Part shown: piece by piece, positions 1 through 5,597 of the stretch | Layout of the letters: the number at the start of each line of letters is the position of its first letter | Numbering within the stretch: position 1 is the stretch's first letter | Virus record (IMG/VR): IMGVR_UViG_3300044675_005396 | Coordinates: 1-23,050 of that record | Strand: one strand, 5' to 3' | From: a virus | DNA length: 23,050 bases | Position numbers and translations under genes: made by a program | The notes under the pieces: generated by a model | Seen by the model: the letters and a program-made list of their open reading frames with translations, nothing else | What the model was told of the DNA's origin: nothing | Databases searched by the model: none

Positions 1-297
1 GCTCTCAACGCCTTTGCTGGAGACTTTAATCTGTCTTGACGCTTTCGTTTCTTTCCGAGCGTTCACGGAAAATGGAAGACCTTCGCCTAAAGTAATAATT
101 ATTTCGCTTTCGCCAAACTCGATTTCAGATCGATCGTTTTCACGGAATCGGGCGAGCTTTAAAACGTACTGTGAAATGTACAGTACAAAACTATCTCGAT
201 TTTGTCCCTTAGTTTGTGTGTGCCAAGAATAAGACACGCTTTCATTGTTGCCGCACGGGGTGCTTGATACTAATTCCGACAGTTTAGTTAATTTCAT
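1..297 (-). CDS. Unknown protein, N-terminal 99 residues, cut by the left edge
   Basis: An open leftward frame starts at ATG 297 and stays open for 99 codons to base 1. An in-frame TAA lies seven codons upstream, so the ATG is the earliest start. The product begins MKLTKLSELVSSTPCG and continues with alternating charged and beta-type residues (for example SEIEFGESEIIITLGEG, residues 57-73). I recognise no family. Its base composition is clearly more AT-rich than the late genes to the right, so it may belong to an early or regulatory module or to the host. No Shine-Dalgarno sequence precedes it; the leader is A-rich. About 180 bp (298-478) separate it from the next leftward gene, and I see no convincing gene there. 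Coding status is supported by the long stop-free frame with plausible composition; function is unknown. Confidence 0.6.
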   Translation of the reverse strand, partial: MKLTKLSELVSSTPCGNNESVSYSWHTQTKGQNRDSFVLYISQYVLKLARFRENDRSEIEFGESEIIITLGEGLPFSVNARKETKASRQIKVSSKGVES

Positions 298-478
298 TGG
301 TTTTGTTTTTTGCTGGCCTTATTTCGCGGCCCGCCAGCTAGGTCGTTGGCCTTTAGTTTACGACGGTTGGCCCCGTCAAGTGGCACCTCGCGCCGCCTCC
401 GCTTGTCCCCGTATTATCGCGTTTCCACATGCTGCAATTCGGGGGGCGGTGATCAGCTGAGGTAATTGGTGCGGTTGA

Positions 479-601
479 TCAGTCCGCCTTTTGATCGTTT
501 TGCATTTCGTCAAGCGCGTCCTTTACCGGCTTTCCGGCGAAGGCGGCTGCAACCATCAGGCCGCCGAGAATGGCGGCGAAAGCGTAAGCTAGGGCAATCA
601 C
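479..601 (-). CDS. Small single-span membrane protein, 40 aa
   Basis: A 40-codon leftward frame starts at GTG 601, and that GTG overlaps the TGA stop of the RHH gene (GTGA overlap), the classic sign of translational coupling. Residues 1-22 are almost entirely hydrophobic (VIALAYAFAAILGGLMVAAA) and form one membrane helix. Residues 23-40 are a charged tail (KPVKDALDEMQNDQKAD). It is too short to assign to a family. Being coupled to a DNA-binding RHH gene suggests a shared regulatory or immunity role, but that is inference. The overlap is the main reason to believe it is a gene. Confidence 0.5.
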   Translation of the reverse strand: MIALAYAFAAILGGLMVAAAFAGKPVKDALDEMQNDQKAD

Positions 602-750
602 TTTGCCACCTCCGACTTGGCTTCCGACATTTCCAGCACAAAGCGAATGTGTCCCGACAAGGTGCGCCCTGCGGCCTTTGCCGATTTCCTCAATCGGGCA
701 ATCAGCCCGTCCTCGGCCTCAAAGCTCACGTTTTTCTTTCTTTTTTTCAT
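598..750 (-). CDS. Ribbon-helix-helix (Arc/CopG-like) DNA-binding protein, 50 aa
   Basis: A 50-codon leftward frame from ATG 750 gives a protein with the layout of the RHH fold. A basic N-terminus (MKKRKKN) is followed by a short beta strand (VSFEAE, residues 8-13), a first helix (DGLIARLRKSAKAAG, 14-28), the turn residues RT-LS, and a second helix (SGHIRFVLEMSEAK, 32-45). RHH proteins bind DNA as dimers through the strand and commonly act as repressors or antitoxins. The start lies two bases after the stop of the 82-aa gene and the stop overlaps the GTG of the 40-aa membrane gene, so the three form one transcription unit. A palindrome upstream of the unit at 1036-1058 is a candidate operator, but binding is not shown by the sequence. 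Confidence 0.65.
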   Translation of the reverse strand: MKKRKKNVSFEAEDGLIARLRKSAKAAGRTLSGHIRFVLEMSEAKSEVAK

Positions 751-752
751 GA

Positions 753-1001
753 TTAACCCTGATTAGGGTCTAGGGCGAAAGCCCTTTGCTCCGCCACCTC
801 GGCGGCCGTATACTGGGGGTTGCGGGCCATCATATCGGCCGCCGCCATTCTGCGGGCGGATACCTCGGCCCATGACCAATGTCCTACCTTGTCCCATACC
901 CGGGCACCAATATCAGCGCCGTGGACGGACTTCATTTCCCATTTTTCGTTTTTCATGTGTTTTTTGGTTACGTCGCCAACAATGCATCCCATTCCACGCA
1001 T
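753..1001 (-). CDS. Unknown small protein, 82 aa (or 67 aa from an internal ATG)
   Basis: This leftward frame starts at ATG 1001, with an AGGA element about 12 bases upstream, or at the internal ATG 956 (MKNEKWEMKSVHGADIG). The product is hydrophilic, with an Ala/Met-rich helical stretch (AEVSARRMAAADMMARNP) and ends FALDPNQG. No family is recognised. It is the first gene of a tightly packed leftward set: its TAA at 753-755 is followed after two bases by the ATG of the RHH protein. The upstream DNA is AT-rich and carries the 1036-1058 palindrome, so promoter and operator probably lie there. The opposite-strand frame over the same DNA looks like a shadow. Confidence 0.55.
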   Translation of the reverse strand: MRGMGCIVGDVTKKHMKNEKWEMKSVHGADIGARVWDKVGHWSWAEVSARRMAAADMMARNPQYTAAEVAEQRAFALDPNQG

Positions 1002-1035
1002 TGCAAGCTTTTTTCCTAAAATTTATTAAAAAACC

Positions 1036-1058
1036 CGTGTTTACCTAGGTAAAACACG
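1036..1058. promoter_or_regulatory. Palindromic operator candidate with core TTTACCTAGGTAAA
   Basis: A perfect 14-base palindrome (1040-1053) extends into CGTG/CACG arms with one extra A. It sits 35 bases upstream of the leftward 82-aa gene, next to an AT-rich stretch (around 1011-1033) that could supply a -10 box for leftward transcription. Two-fold symmetry and position suit a repressor site, possibly for the RHH protein encoded in the same unit. CCTAG recurs in inverted repeats near 2523-2586. Confidence 0.45.
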
Positions 1059-1107
1059 ATGAAAAAAATGTGGCGAACAGCGCAATTAGCCCAAGAATTA
1101 AGCCCAT

Positions 1108-1480
1108 GCCCTAATCAAAGCCTAGCGCTTTGGCTCGGGGTTAGTCGTCTGCGCACACCTCACCCATTGAAGGGAGGGATGTGCGGGTCTAAAGCGAAGC
1201 GCTTAGGACTGGGAAGCCTGTTGCATGCACGCGGATTGCTCCGCTCCGTAGCTTGCCCCCACGGCATCATGTCATTTCAGGGGGTGGAAGATTGAGGGGA
1301 GTAGGCGGCGGGTGATTACTCCGCTAGGCTGGCTTCGTCATCGGGCTATCACGGCCCATGCAAACACATCACCAGTTGCCCACTCTCCTCAATCGTCCAT
1401 TGCTACGGTCCTCACTGCCATTGCTGGCACCATGGAATTAAATCAGGCCGGTTATGGATCAAGCCTGATACCGTTTGTTT
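1108..1480. other. Gene-poor, hairpin-rich stretch
   Basis: No frame on either strand looks convincingly coding. Several inverted repeats are visible: CGCACA (1152-1157) with TGTGCG (1180-1185), whose interior also pairs as CCC/GGG; and ATCAGGC (1442-1448) with GCCTGAT (1463-1469). The stretch ends in a rightward terminator-like hairpin. It may encode a structured RNA or be a long leader; I do not recognise tmRNA, RNase P RNA or any other named RNA. Confidence 0.3.
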
Positions 1481-1482
1481 CT

Positions 1483-1524
1483 CTCCCTCGCTGCCGACTA
1501 AGGCAGGGAGCGGGGTTTGTTTTT
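1483..1524 (+). terminator. Rightward Rho-independent terminator candidate
   Basis: CTGCC (1491-1495) pairs with GGCAG (1502-1506) around a 6-base loop. The stem extends through a G.G mismatch to CTC/GAG and further C-G pairs, and is followed by TTTGTTTTT (1516-1524). It would end a rightward transcript entering from the 1060-1480 stretch. Confidence 0.4.
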
Positions 1525-1540
1525 CCCGAAGGCATAGCCT

Positions 1541-1584
1541 AAAAACAGAAAAGCCCGCCGAACGGGTGGAGGATTCGGCGGGCT
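1541..1584 (-). terminator. Leftward Rho-independent terminator
   Basis: A perfect 11-bp G+C-rich stem (1574-1584 with 1552-1562, loop of 11) is followed on the minus strand by TTTCTGTTTTT. No well-supported leftward protein gene ends just upstream, which raises the question of what transcript it terminates. Confidence 0.6.
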
Positions 1585-1690
1585 CTAGGAGCGGGTTTCG
1601 TGCAAGTTTCCTTGCAGTTCCACCCGCTCGGATGAGAGGAGAAAGGCGACCCCAGCGCTTTGGGTCAATGATGTGTTGGAATTATTTTAG
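1541..1690 (-). ncRNA. Putative leftward small RNA: nested hairpin followed by a terminator
   Basis: Read leftward, GAGCGGGT and ACCCGCTC (arms at 1622-1629 and 1589-1596) close a stem. Inside it TGCAAG/CTTGCA (arms at 1611-1616 and 1601-1606) forms a second stem. Directly downstream is a perfect 11-bp stem AGCCCGCCGAA/TTCGGCGGGCT (1574-1584 with 1552-1562) followed by TTTCTGTTTTT, a strong terminator. An AT-rich, -10-like TAAAAT lies near 1683-1690. A 25-codon TTG-started frame also spans the hairpin and stops at 1585, so a tiny gene with a terminator is the alternative. The terminator is well supported; the RNA gene is inference. Confidence 0.3.
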
Positions 1691-1710
1691 GTTTATTTTT
1701 TTTGTGCCAT

Positions 1711-1776
1711 TCACTGAGCATTCACGGAGTCCTCACTGAGTGCTCACGGAGTCCTCACTGAGTGCTCACAACATGC
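1711..1776. repeat. Cluster of six 11-bp phased repeats (iteron-like)
   Basis: Consecutive 11-mers begin at 1711, 1722, 1733, 1744, 1755 and 1766: TCACTGAGCAT, TCACGGAGTCC, TCACTGAGTGC, TCACGGAGTCC, TCACTGAGTGC and a degenerate TCACAACATGC. They alternate T and G at position 5, so the array also reads as a 22-bp tandem repeat. Spacing is about one helical turn. An AT-rich tract (about 1679-1708) lies directly to the left. Confidence 0.8.
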
Positions 1777-1906
1777 CCCCAAAATGCTCAAAATCTCGCC
1801 AACGCAAAACCCCTTGTTTTCCGCACCCCCTGATTTTTGCGTTTTTACGCCACAAAAAAACAGCCCATCCGTTTTTTGCCTTTGCAAGTCGTTGACCAAT
1901 ATCAAT

Positions 1907-1961
1907 GCAGTGACGACTCACTGATTACTCCGTGATTGATCAGTGATCATTCACTGCGGGA
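1907..1961. repeat. Second cluster of 11-bp phased repeats
   Basis: Five consecutive 11-mers begin at 1907, 1918, 1929, 1940 and 1951: GCAGTGACGAC, TCACTGATTAC, TCCGTGATTGA, TCAGTGATCAT and TCACTGCGGGA. They share a TCACTGA-like half with the cluster at 1711-1776. The 11-base register is kept, although units are more diverged than in the first cluster. Confidence 0.55.
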
Positions 1962-2010
1962 AGGGAAGGGAAGGGAACAAGGGAACAAGGGAACAAGGGA
2001 ACAAGGGAAA
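1958..2010. repeat. GGGAA / GGGAACAA minisatellite
   Basis: Three copies of GGGAA (1958-1972) run into four copies of GGGAACAA (1973-2004) and a final GGGAAAGG. It is a simple slippage-prone repeat at the edge of the phased-repeat region. Frames that read through it give low-complexity protein and are not credible genes. Confidence 0.9.
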
Positions 2011-2033
2011 GGAGAAGGCGCTTTCGCGCCGTC

Positions 2034-2055
2034 GTCGGCTTTGCCGACCTTTTTT
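2034..2055 (+). terminator. Rightward Rho-independent terminator
   Basis: GTCGGC (2034-2039) pairs with GCCGAC (2043-2048) across a TTT loop and is followed by C and six T residues (2050-2055). A second hairpin, GGCGC/GCGCC (2017-2030), lies just before it. No rightward gene is evident upstream. Confidence 0.55.
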
Positions 2056-2317
2056 GCCAAATCCCCCAAAAATAGAACAAATGCGTTTTAAGCCCACCAT
2101 CAAAGCAGCCCGCTACCTTGGCCTTGGCAGCATCATTTGCGCTCGATTTTAGGCACAAACTCGGCACTTGGCGCGCCATTTCAAAAACATCCAAGCGCCC
2201 AATTTGCCCCAATCAGCGCCAATTACCCATCAACAGGCTTGCACCTCACTCGCACATCCACCATCCACCTTTCGTGGATTGCGGCGGAGCTTTCATCTCT
2301 GGTTAGTTTAAACCACA

Positions 2318-2349
2318 CAGGCCGGAACAACCGCATAATGTCCGGCCTG
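2318..2349. promoter_or_regulatory. 9-bp inverted repeat upstream of a small gene
   Basis: CAGGCCGGA (2318-2326) and TCCGGCCTG (2341-2349) are perfect complements around a 14-base spacer, ending 10 bases before the ATG at 2360. It could be an operator or a leader hairpin. It lacks a T-run, so it is unlikely to be a terminator. Confidence 0.4.
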
Positions 2350-2359
2350 CCAAAAAACC

Positions 2360-2530
2360 ATGACCACTTCTCAAAAAATTAAATCAAGCGCGGGCAATGC
2401 TCGGCGCAACAACCGCCGGACTCTCTCGCTCAAACCTAAGTGGGTGCGCATCATCATGGCAGGCGGTCACCTCCCTCCCCCCCCTCCCAACCTTTGGGGC
2501 CTTGGCGTTAAACCGGCAAAAATTGCCTAG
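2360..2530 (+). CDS. Possible small basic protein, 56 aa
   Basis: A rightward frame from ATG 2360 to TAG 2528-2530 gives a 56-residue protein. The N-terminal half is strongly basic (KIKSSAGNARRNNRRTLSLK) and the C-terminal half contains a run of five prolines encoded by a C-rich tract. No family is recognised. It sits directly upstream of the terminase genes. The eight-C run (2477-2484) makes the frame sensitive to sequencing error or slippage. A competing rightward frame overlaps its first 23 bases. Coding status is uncertain. Confidence 0.3.
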   Translation: MTTSQKIKSSAGNARRNNRRTLSLKPKWVRIIMAGGHLPPPPPNLWGLGVKPAKIA

Positions 2531-2586
2531 TTCATAGGCAAATGCCCCCCCCCCCAAATTTTTTTACTAGGTACTTTTTGCCTAGT
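2523..2586. promoter_or_regulatory. Pair of CCTAG-containing inverted repeats flanking an 11-C tract
   Basis: TTGCCTA (2523-2529) and TAGGCAA (2535-2541) form a perfect 7-bp inverted repeat with a 5-base spacer. ACTAGG (2566-2571) and CCTAGT (2581-2586) form a second. Between them lie 11 consecutive C residues (2545-2555), AAA and seven T residues. The region is immediately upstream of the terminase operon, where a late promoter and its control sites would be expected. No consensus promoter is clear. Confidence 0.4.
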
Positions 2587-2668
2587 GCCATGCCGCAGGG
2601 AATTTACACAGCCCCGAGGCTTTTTTAGGCATAGATTTTTAATCTTAGGTTTCCTGCTTAACTTACTC

Positions 2669-3148
2669 ATGATAACCATTGCACAAGCGGCCAAGATTTT
2701 GACGGTTACGCATCGGCGCATAACGCAGATGGTCGAAGAGGGGAAATTGAAGCGCCCCGAGCCCGGGCGAATTTCTTGCGAATCGATTGCCGAGTTTATC
2801 CGCGACGAGAGGAAGGCAAGCGATGAAGCGCCAGGCGATTACGAAGCTGACAAGGCGCGAAAGATGAAAGCGGACGCAGACCTTGCCGAGCTGCTTACGG
2901 CGAAGGAGGGGCGCAAGCTCGTCGAGATCGCCAAGATTGAGCGGCGGTGGGCAAACGCATTAAGCGGGCTGCGCGGCAAGTGCATGGCGATGCCTGCGCG
3001 GATTGGCCCGATGGTGGTGATTGCAAAGAGCGCGGGCGATGCGACCAAGTTAATCGAGACCGAGCTGCGCGACGCATTTGAAAGCATCGCGGACGATGGG
3101 CCTGATGACGGCGCGGAAAGGGAAAGCGAGGAGGGCGAAGCAGAATGA
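2669..3148 (+). CDS. Terminase small subunit (DNA-packaging, Nu1-like)
   Basis: The small terminase subunit binds phage DNA at the packaging site and hands it to the large subunit. I chose ATG 2669 (MITIAQAAKILTVTHRRITQ, 159 aa) because it begins exactly at a helix-turn-helix like that of lambda Nu1: ITIAQAAKIL, VTHRRITQMVEEGKL, then a Pro-Gly wing (KRPEPGR). The 28 residues that an upstream ATG at 2585 would add are not family-like. A long charged helical middle (KARKMKADADLAELLTAKEG) and an acidic tail (DDGPDDGAERESEEGEAE) follow; the tail is a plausible contact for the large subunit. The stop overlaps the large-subunit start by four bases (ATGA). The family is inferred from the N-terminal fold and the partner gene; overall similarity to Nu1 looks low. 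Confidence 0.8.
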   Translation: MITIAQAAKILTVTHRRITQMVEEGKLKRPEPGRISCESIAEFIRDERKASDEAPGDYEADKARKMKADADLAELLTAKEGRKLVEIAKIERRWANALSGLRGKCMAMPARIGPMVVIAKSAGDATKLIETELRDAFESIADDGPDDGAERESEEGEAE

Positions 3149-5157
3149 GCCAAGCCATTAAAAAGTATTGCCGCGCCAACGACAAAGCCGCGCTGGTTCG
3201 GGCGTGGAAGTTTCTGCGTTGGCCGATGAAGATGACCGTTGCCGAATGGGCTGAAAAATACCGCATCCTTTCGCGTGGCGCTTCGTCGGAGCCGGGCAAA
3301 TATCGGTGCGACCGCGTGCCGTACCAGCGCGAAATCATGGAATCTTTCACCGCGCCGGATGTTCGGGAGACGGTCCTTTGCATCGCTAGTCAGGTTGGAA
3401 AAACCGAGCTGATGAACAACCTTATCGGCTACATGATTCATGCCGACCCGTCGCCGATCTTGGTTAAATACCCGACGCTTGACGCCTCAAAGGGTTACTC
3501 GAAGGAGAAGCTTGATCCAATGATCCAAGACACGCCTGTATTGGCTGCGCTGATACAAGACGCGAGGTCGCGTGACAGCGGAAACACGATTTTGCAAAAG
3601 AGCTTTCCTGGTGGTTTTATCCGAATCGCGGGGGCCAACTCACCGAGCGGGCTGCGGCGGGCGTCGTGCCGCGTCGTGCTACAGGATGAAATCGACTCAG
3701 ACCCATTTTCAGCAGGCGAAGAAGGCGACCCATGCGCGTTAGCGGATCGACGCGCCTCCAATTTTTCCAACGCGGTAAAAGTCAAGATGTCCACGCCGAC
3801 GGTCAAGGGCCGGTCAAAGATTTGGGCGCTGCTTGAGGATTCCGACTTTCGGACGTGGCGAGCGATTTGCCCGCATTGCAACAAGGCGCAGGAGCTGACA
3901 TGGGCGGGCGTGCGTTGGGACAAAGATGCCGAGGGCAAGGCGATGCCAGAAACGGCCTATTACTTGGGCGAGTGCGGCTGCCGGTGGACGGACCTTGACC
4001 GGCAACGTGCAATCGTTCGTGGGCATTGGCAGGCGCGGCAACCGTTCAAGGGCAGGCGCGGCTACCACTTGAGCGGCCTTTACCGGCTCATGGGTCACAA
4101 GCCTCAGTTCACCTCCATGCTCCATGAGTTCGCGGTGGATTTTCTTGAGTCGAAGGCGGGCGGGCCCGAGCGAATGAAGCCTTGGATGAACACTTTTTTG
4201 GCGGAACCTTCGGAAGAAGAATTTGAAAAGCTCGACGAGAAATCCGTGCTGGCACGCGCCGAGGACTACAACCCTGACGAGCTGTTGCCCGCGGGCGTGC
4301 TGCGCATAGCGGCGGGTGCCGACGTGCAGGATGACCGAATCGAGTGTGAGTTTGTTGGATACGGCGAGGGCGAGGAAACGTGGGGGCTCGGGTATCACGT
4401 TATCCACGGCGACACGCAGGCGGATAAGGTGTGGGAGGAGCTGGACTTGCTACTTGCGAAAACCTTCACGCATCCCAGCGGCAAGGTAATGGGGGCAGCG
4501 ACGACGTTCATCGATTCGGGGGCAAAGCAAGATCGCGTCCTACAGTTCACCGGCCCCCGCCGGTCGCGTGGGATTTTCGCGTCGAAGGGCCAAAACACCA
4601 TCGGCAAACAAATCCCGATCATGCAACGGAAGCCGTCGATTAACAACAAGCGCAAGGTCCACCAGTGGATGGTGGGCGTCACGGCAGCTAAGACGGTGAT
4701 TTATTCGCGCATCATGTTGCCGGTGCCAGGCGCGGGCTCGATGCACTTCCCGAAAGGGCACGGTTACGACACGCGCTTTTACCACCAGTTGACGAGTGAA
4801 AAGCGGATGACGCGGTACAGCCACGGGCGGCCGTATTACATCTACGAGGCGGGCAACCGGCGCAACGAACCGCTCGACATCCGAGTGTATGCGCTCGCCG
4901 CTCACCGCCGCTTGACATTCGACACGGTGGCGATTCGTGCGGAAATGGCGGCGATGGTGAAGCCAGACGCGCCAACGACTGCGCCGGTTCCCGAACCTGC
5001 CGCAAATCAAACGCAAGCACAGCCCGAGCGGATCGTTGGCAACATCGTCGTGGAGCGTGCGCCCATCCCGCAACCGAGCGCAATCCTGCCCGCCTACGTG
5101 CCGATGTCGCAACGGCGCGGCGCGGGAGGAACCGGCGAGTCAATGTTTAGCCAATGA
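3145..5157 (+). CDS. Terminase large subunit, lambda GpA family
   Basis: This is the ATP-driven packaging motor and endonuclease that cuts concatemers and translocates DNA into the prohead. The 670-aa length fits the GpA family (lambda gpA is about 640 aa). Visible landmarks are a Walker A-type loop ASQVGKTE (residues 81-88), a Walker B strand with DEID (RVVLQDEID, 176-184), a zinc-ribbon-like insert with C242, C245, C277 and C279, and a C-terminal nuclease half. The nuclease has candidate metal-binding Asp393 (GADVQDDR) and Asp457 (FIDSG). The last 70 residues are Ala/Pro/Gln-rich and probably flexible. A clear GGAGG-type ribosome site precedes the ATG, unusual among these genes. Its last 11 bases overlap the 3' end of an antisense gene. 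Confidence 0.95.
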   Translation: MSQAIKKYCRANDKAALVRAWKFLRWPMKMTVAEWAEKYRILSRGASSEPGKYRCDRVPYQREIMESFTAPDVRETVLCIASQVGKTELMNNLIGYMIHADPSPILVKYPTLDASKGYSKEKLDPMIQDTPVLAALIQDARSRDSGNTILQKSFPGGFIRIAGANSPSGLRRASCRVVLQDEIDSDPFSAGEEGDPCALADRRASNFSNAVKVKMSTPTVKGRSKIWALLEDSDFRTWRAICPHCNKAQELTWAGVRWDKDAEGKAMPETAYYLGECGCRWTDLDRQRAIVRGHWQARQPFKGRRGYHLSGLYRLMGHKPQFTSMLHEFAVDFLESKAGGPERMKPWMNTFLAEPSEEEFEKLDEKSVLARAEDYNPDELLPAGVLRIAAGADVQDDRIECEFVGYGEGEETWGLGYHVIHGDTQADKVWEELDLLLAKTFTHPSGKVMGAATTFIDSGAKQDRVLQFTGPRRSRGIFASKGQNTIGKQIPIMQRKPSINNKRKVHQWMVGVTAAKTVIYSRIMLPVPGAGSMHFPKGHGYDTRFYHQLTSEKRMTRYSHGRPYYIYEAGNRRNEPLDIRVYALAAHRRLTFDTVAIRAEMAAMVKPDAPTTAPVPEPAANQTQAQPERIVGNIVVERAPIPQPSAILPAYVPMSQRRGAGGTGESMFSQ

Positions 5158-5323
5158 CGGCATCCCGAACCAGCCGCTCGAATGCTCGAGCGTGGCTGAG
5201 TTTGGTTAAGTGGCAATATAGCCGGAAGCGTGAGGCAGTGTATGCGTTCACCTTCACCGTGACCGCCACCCGAGCGGGGCCAGCCTTGCGGCCTGCCCCT
5301 TTGCGTTTGCCCCCTGCGGTCAT
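5147..5323 (-). CDS. Antisense RHH-like DNA-binding protein, 58 aa
   Basis: A leftward frame from ATG 5323 gives 58 residues. A basic Gly-rich head (MTAGGKRKGAGRKAG) is followed by a beta strand (ARVAVTVKVN, residues 17-26), a helix (AYTASRFRLYCHLTK, 27-41), a short turn and a second helix (SHARAFERLVRDAVIG, 43-58). That is the strand-helix-helix plan of RHH repressors and antitoxins. The ATG overlaps the TGA of the 60-aa gene upstream (ATGA), so the two are translated as a pair. The stop lies inside the terminase gene on the other strand. It resembles the 598-750 RHH protein in plan but not in residues. The 67-aa rightward frame over the same DNA is Pro/Arg-rich and judged a shadow. Confidence 0.65.
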   Translation of the reverse strand: MTAGGKRKGAGRKAGPARVAVTVKVNAYTASRFRLYCHLTKLSHARAFERLVRDAVIG

Positions 5324-5502
5324 AGGCTGGCCGCAACCTCTGCGGCGATGCGCTTAGTACGGAAGCACATAACGATACCGTCCGCATTGCAGAGCATCCC
5401 GCCAGTGGCGAGAACCACGGCAAAACCTTTTGACCAAGTGCGGCCAAAAGCACCAACGCGAAATTCACCAGCAGGGCAAGAGAAGGAAATGACAGAGTTC
5501 AT
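5320..5502 (-). CDS. Antisense small protein of unknown function, 60 aa
   Basis: The leftward frame from ATG 5502 gives a compact 60-aa protein (MNSVISFSCPAGEFRVGAFG at the start, FRTKRIAAEVAASL at the end) with a Gly-rich middle and three Cys residues. An AGGG element lies about 10 bases upstream of the ATG. No family is recognised. It overlaps the downstream RHH gene by four bases, and the two point against the late operon. The DNA upstream (5503-5597) is AT-rich and could hold a leftward promoter, for example TTGATT with TGCAAT about 17 bases later, but this match is weak. A toxin-antitoxin pair, a repressor operon or a prophage-expressed 'moron' are all possible. Confidence 0.55.
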   Translation of the reverse strand: MNSVISFSCPAGEFRVGAFGRTWSKGFAVVLATGGMLCNADGIVMCFRTKRIAAEVAASL

Positions 5503-5597
5503 GAGTTAGACCCTGACCGCGTGTTTGATTGATTGCAAGCACTAAATCAAAAAAAATCAAATTGCCTTATGTTGTCACGGACAACAATCACAACCGC

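Noticed and set aside
1045-1107. Leftward 20-codon hydrophobic frame (MGLILGLIALFATFFSSCFT)
   Set aside because: It looks like a membrane or leader peptide and lies upstream of the 82-aa gene, but it is too short to separate from chance and its stop lies within the palindrome.
1059-1295. Rightward 78-codon frame just after the palindrome
   Set aside because: It runs through an extensive hairpin (1152-1185), has poor protein-like composition after about 30 residues, and no recognisable family. It could be a short real peptide, but I cannot support it.
1500-1690. Known structured RNA such as RNase P RNA or tmRNA
   Set aside because: An ACAGAAA string and strong hairpins drew attention, but the conserved core sequences of these RNAs are not present.
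1940-2212. Leftward 90-codon frame
   Set aside because: Its C-terminal part is a translation of the GGGAACAA minisatellite and of terminator hairpins, giving low-complexity sequence.
1300-2350. CRISPR array
   Set aside because: The repeats at 1711-1776 and 1907-1961 are contiguous 11-mers without unique spacers, so they are not CRISPR.
2137-2382. Rightward TTG-started 81-codon frame overlapping the 56-aa gene
   Set aside because: It has no ATG start, contains the 9-bp inverted repeat and competes with the 2360 frame. The composition is not decisive, so neither is certain and this one is less likely.
4540-5112. Leftward 190-codon frame antisense to the terminase
   Set aside because: Arg/His/Val-rich shadow of a strongly supported sense gene.
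5154-5357. Rightward 67-codon frame overlapping the terminase stop by ATGA
   Set aside because: The opposite strand encodes a far more protein-like RHH gene coupled to another gene. The rightward product is rich in Arg, Ala and Pro like a shadow frame.
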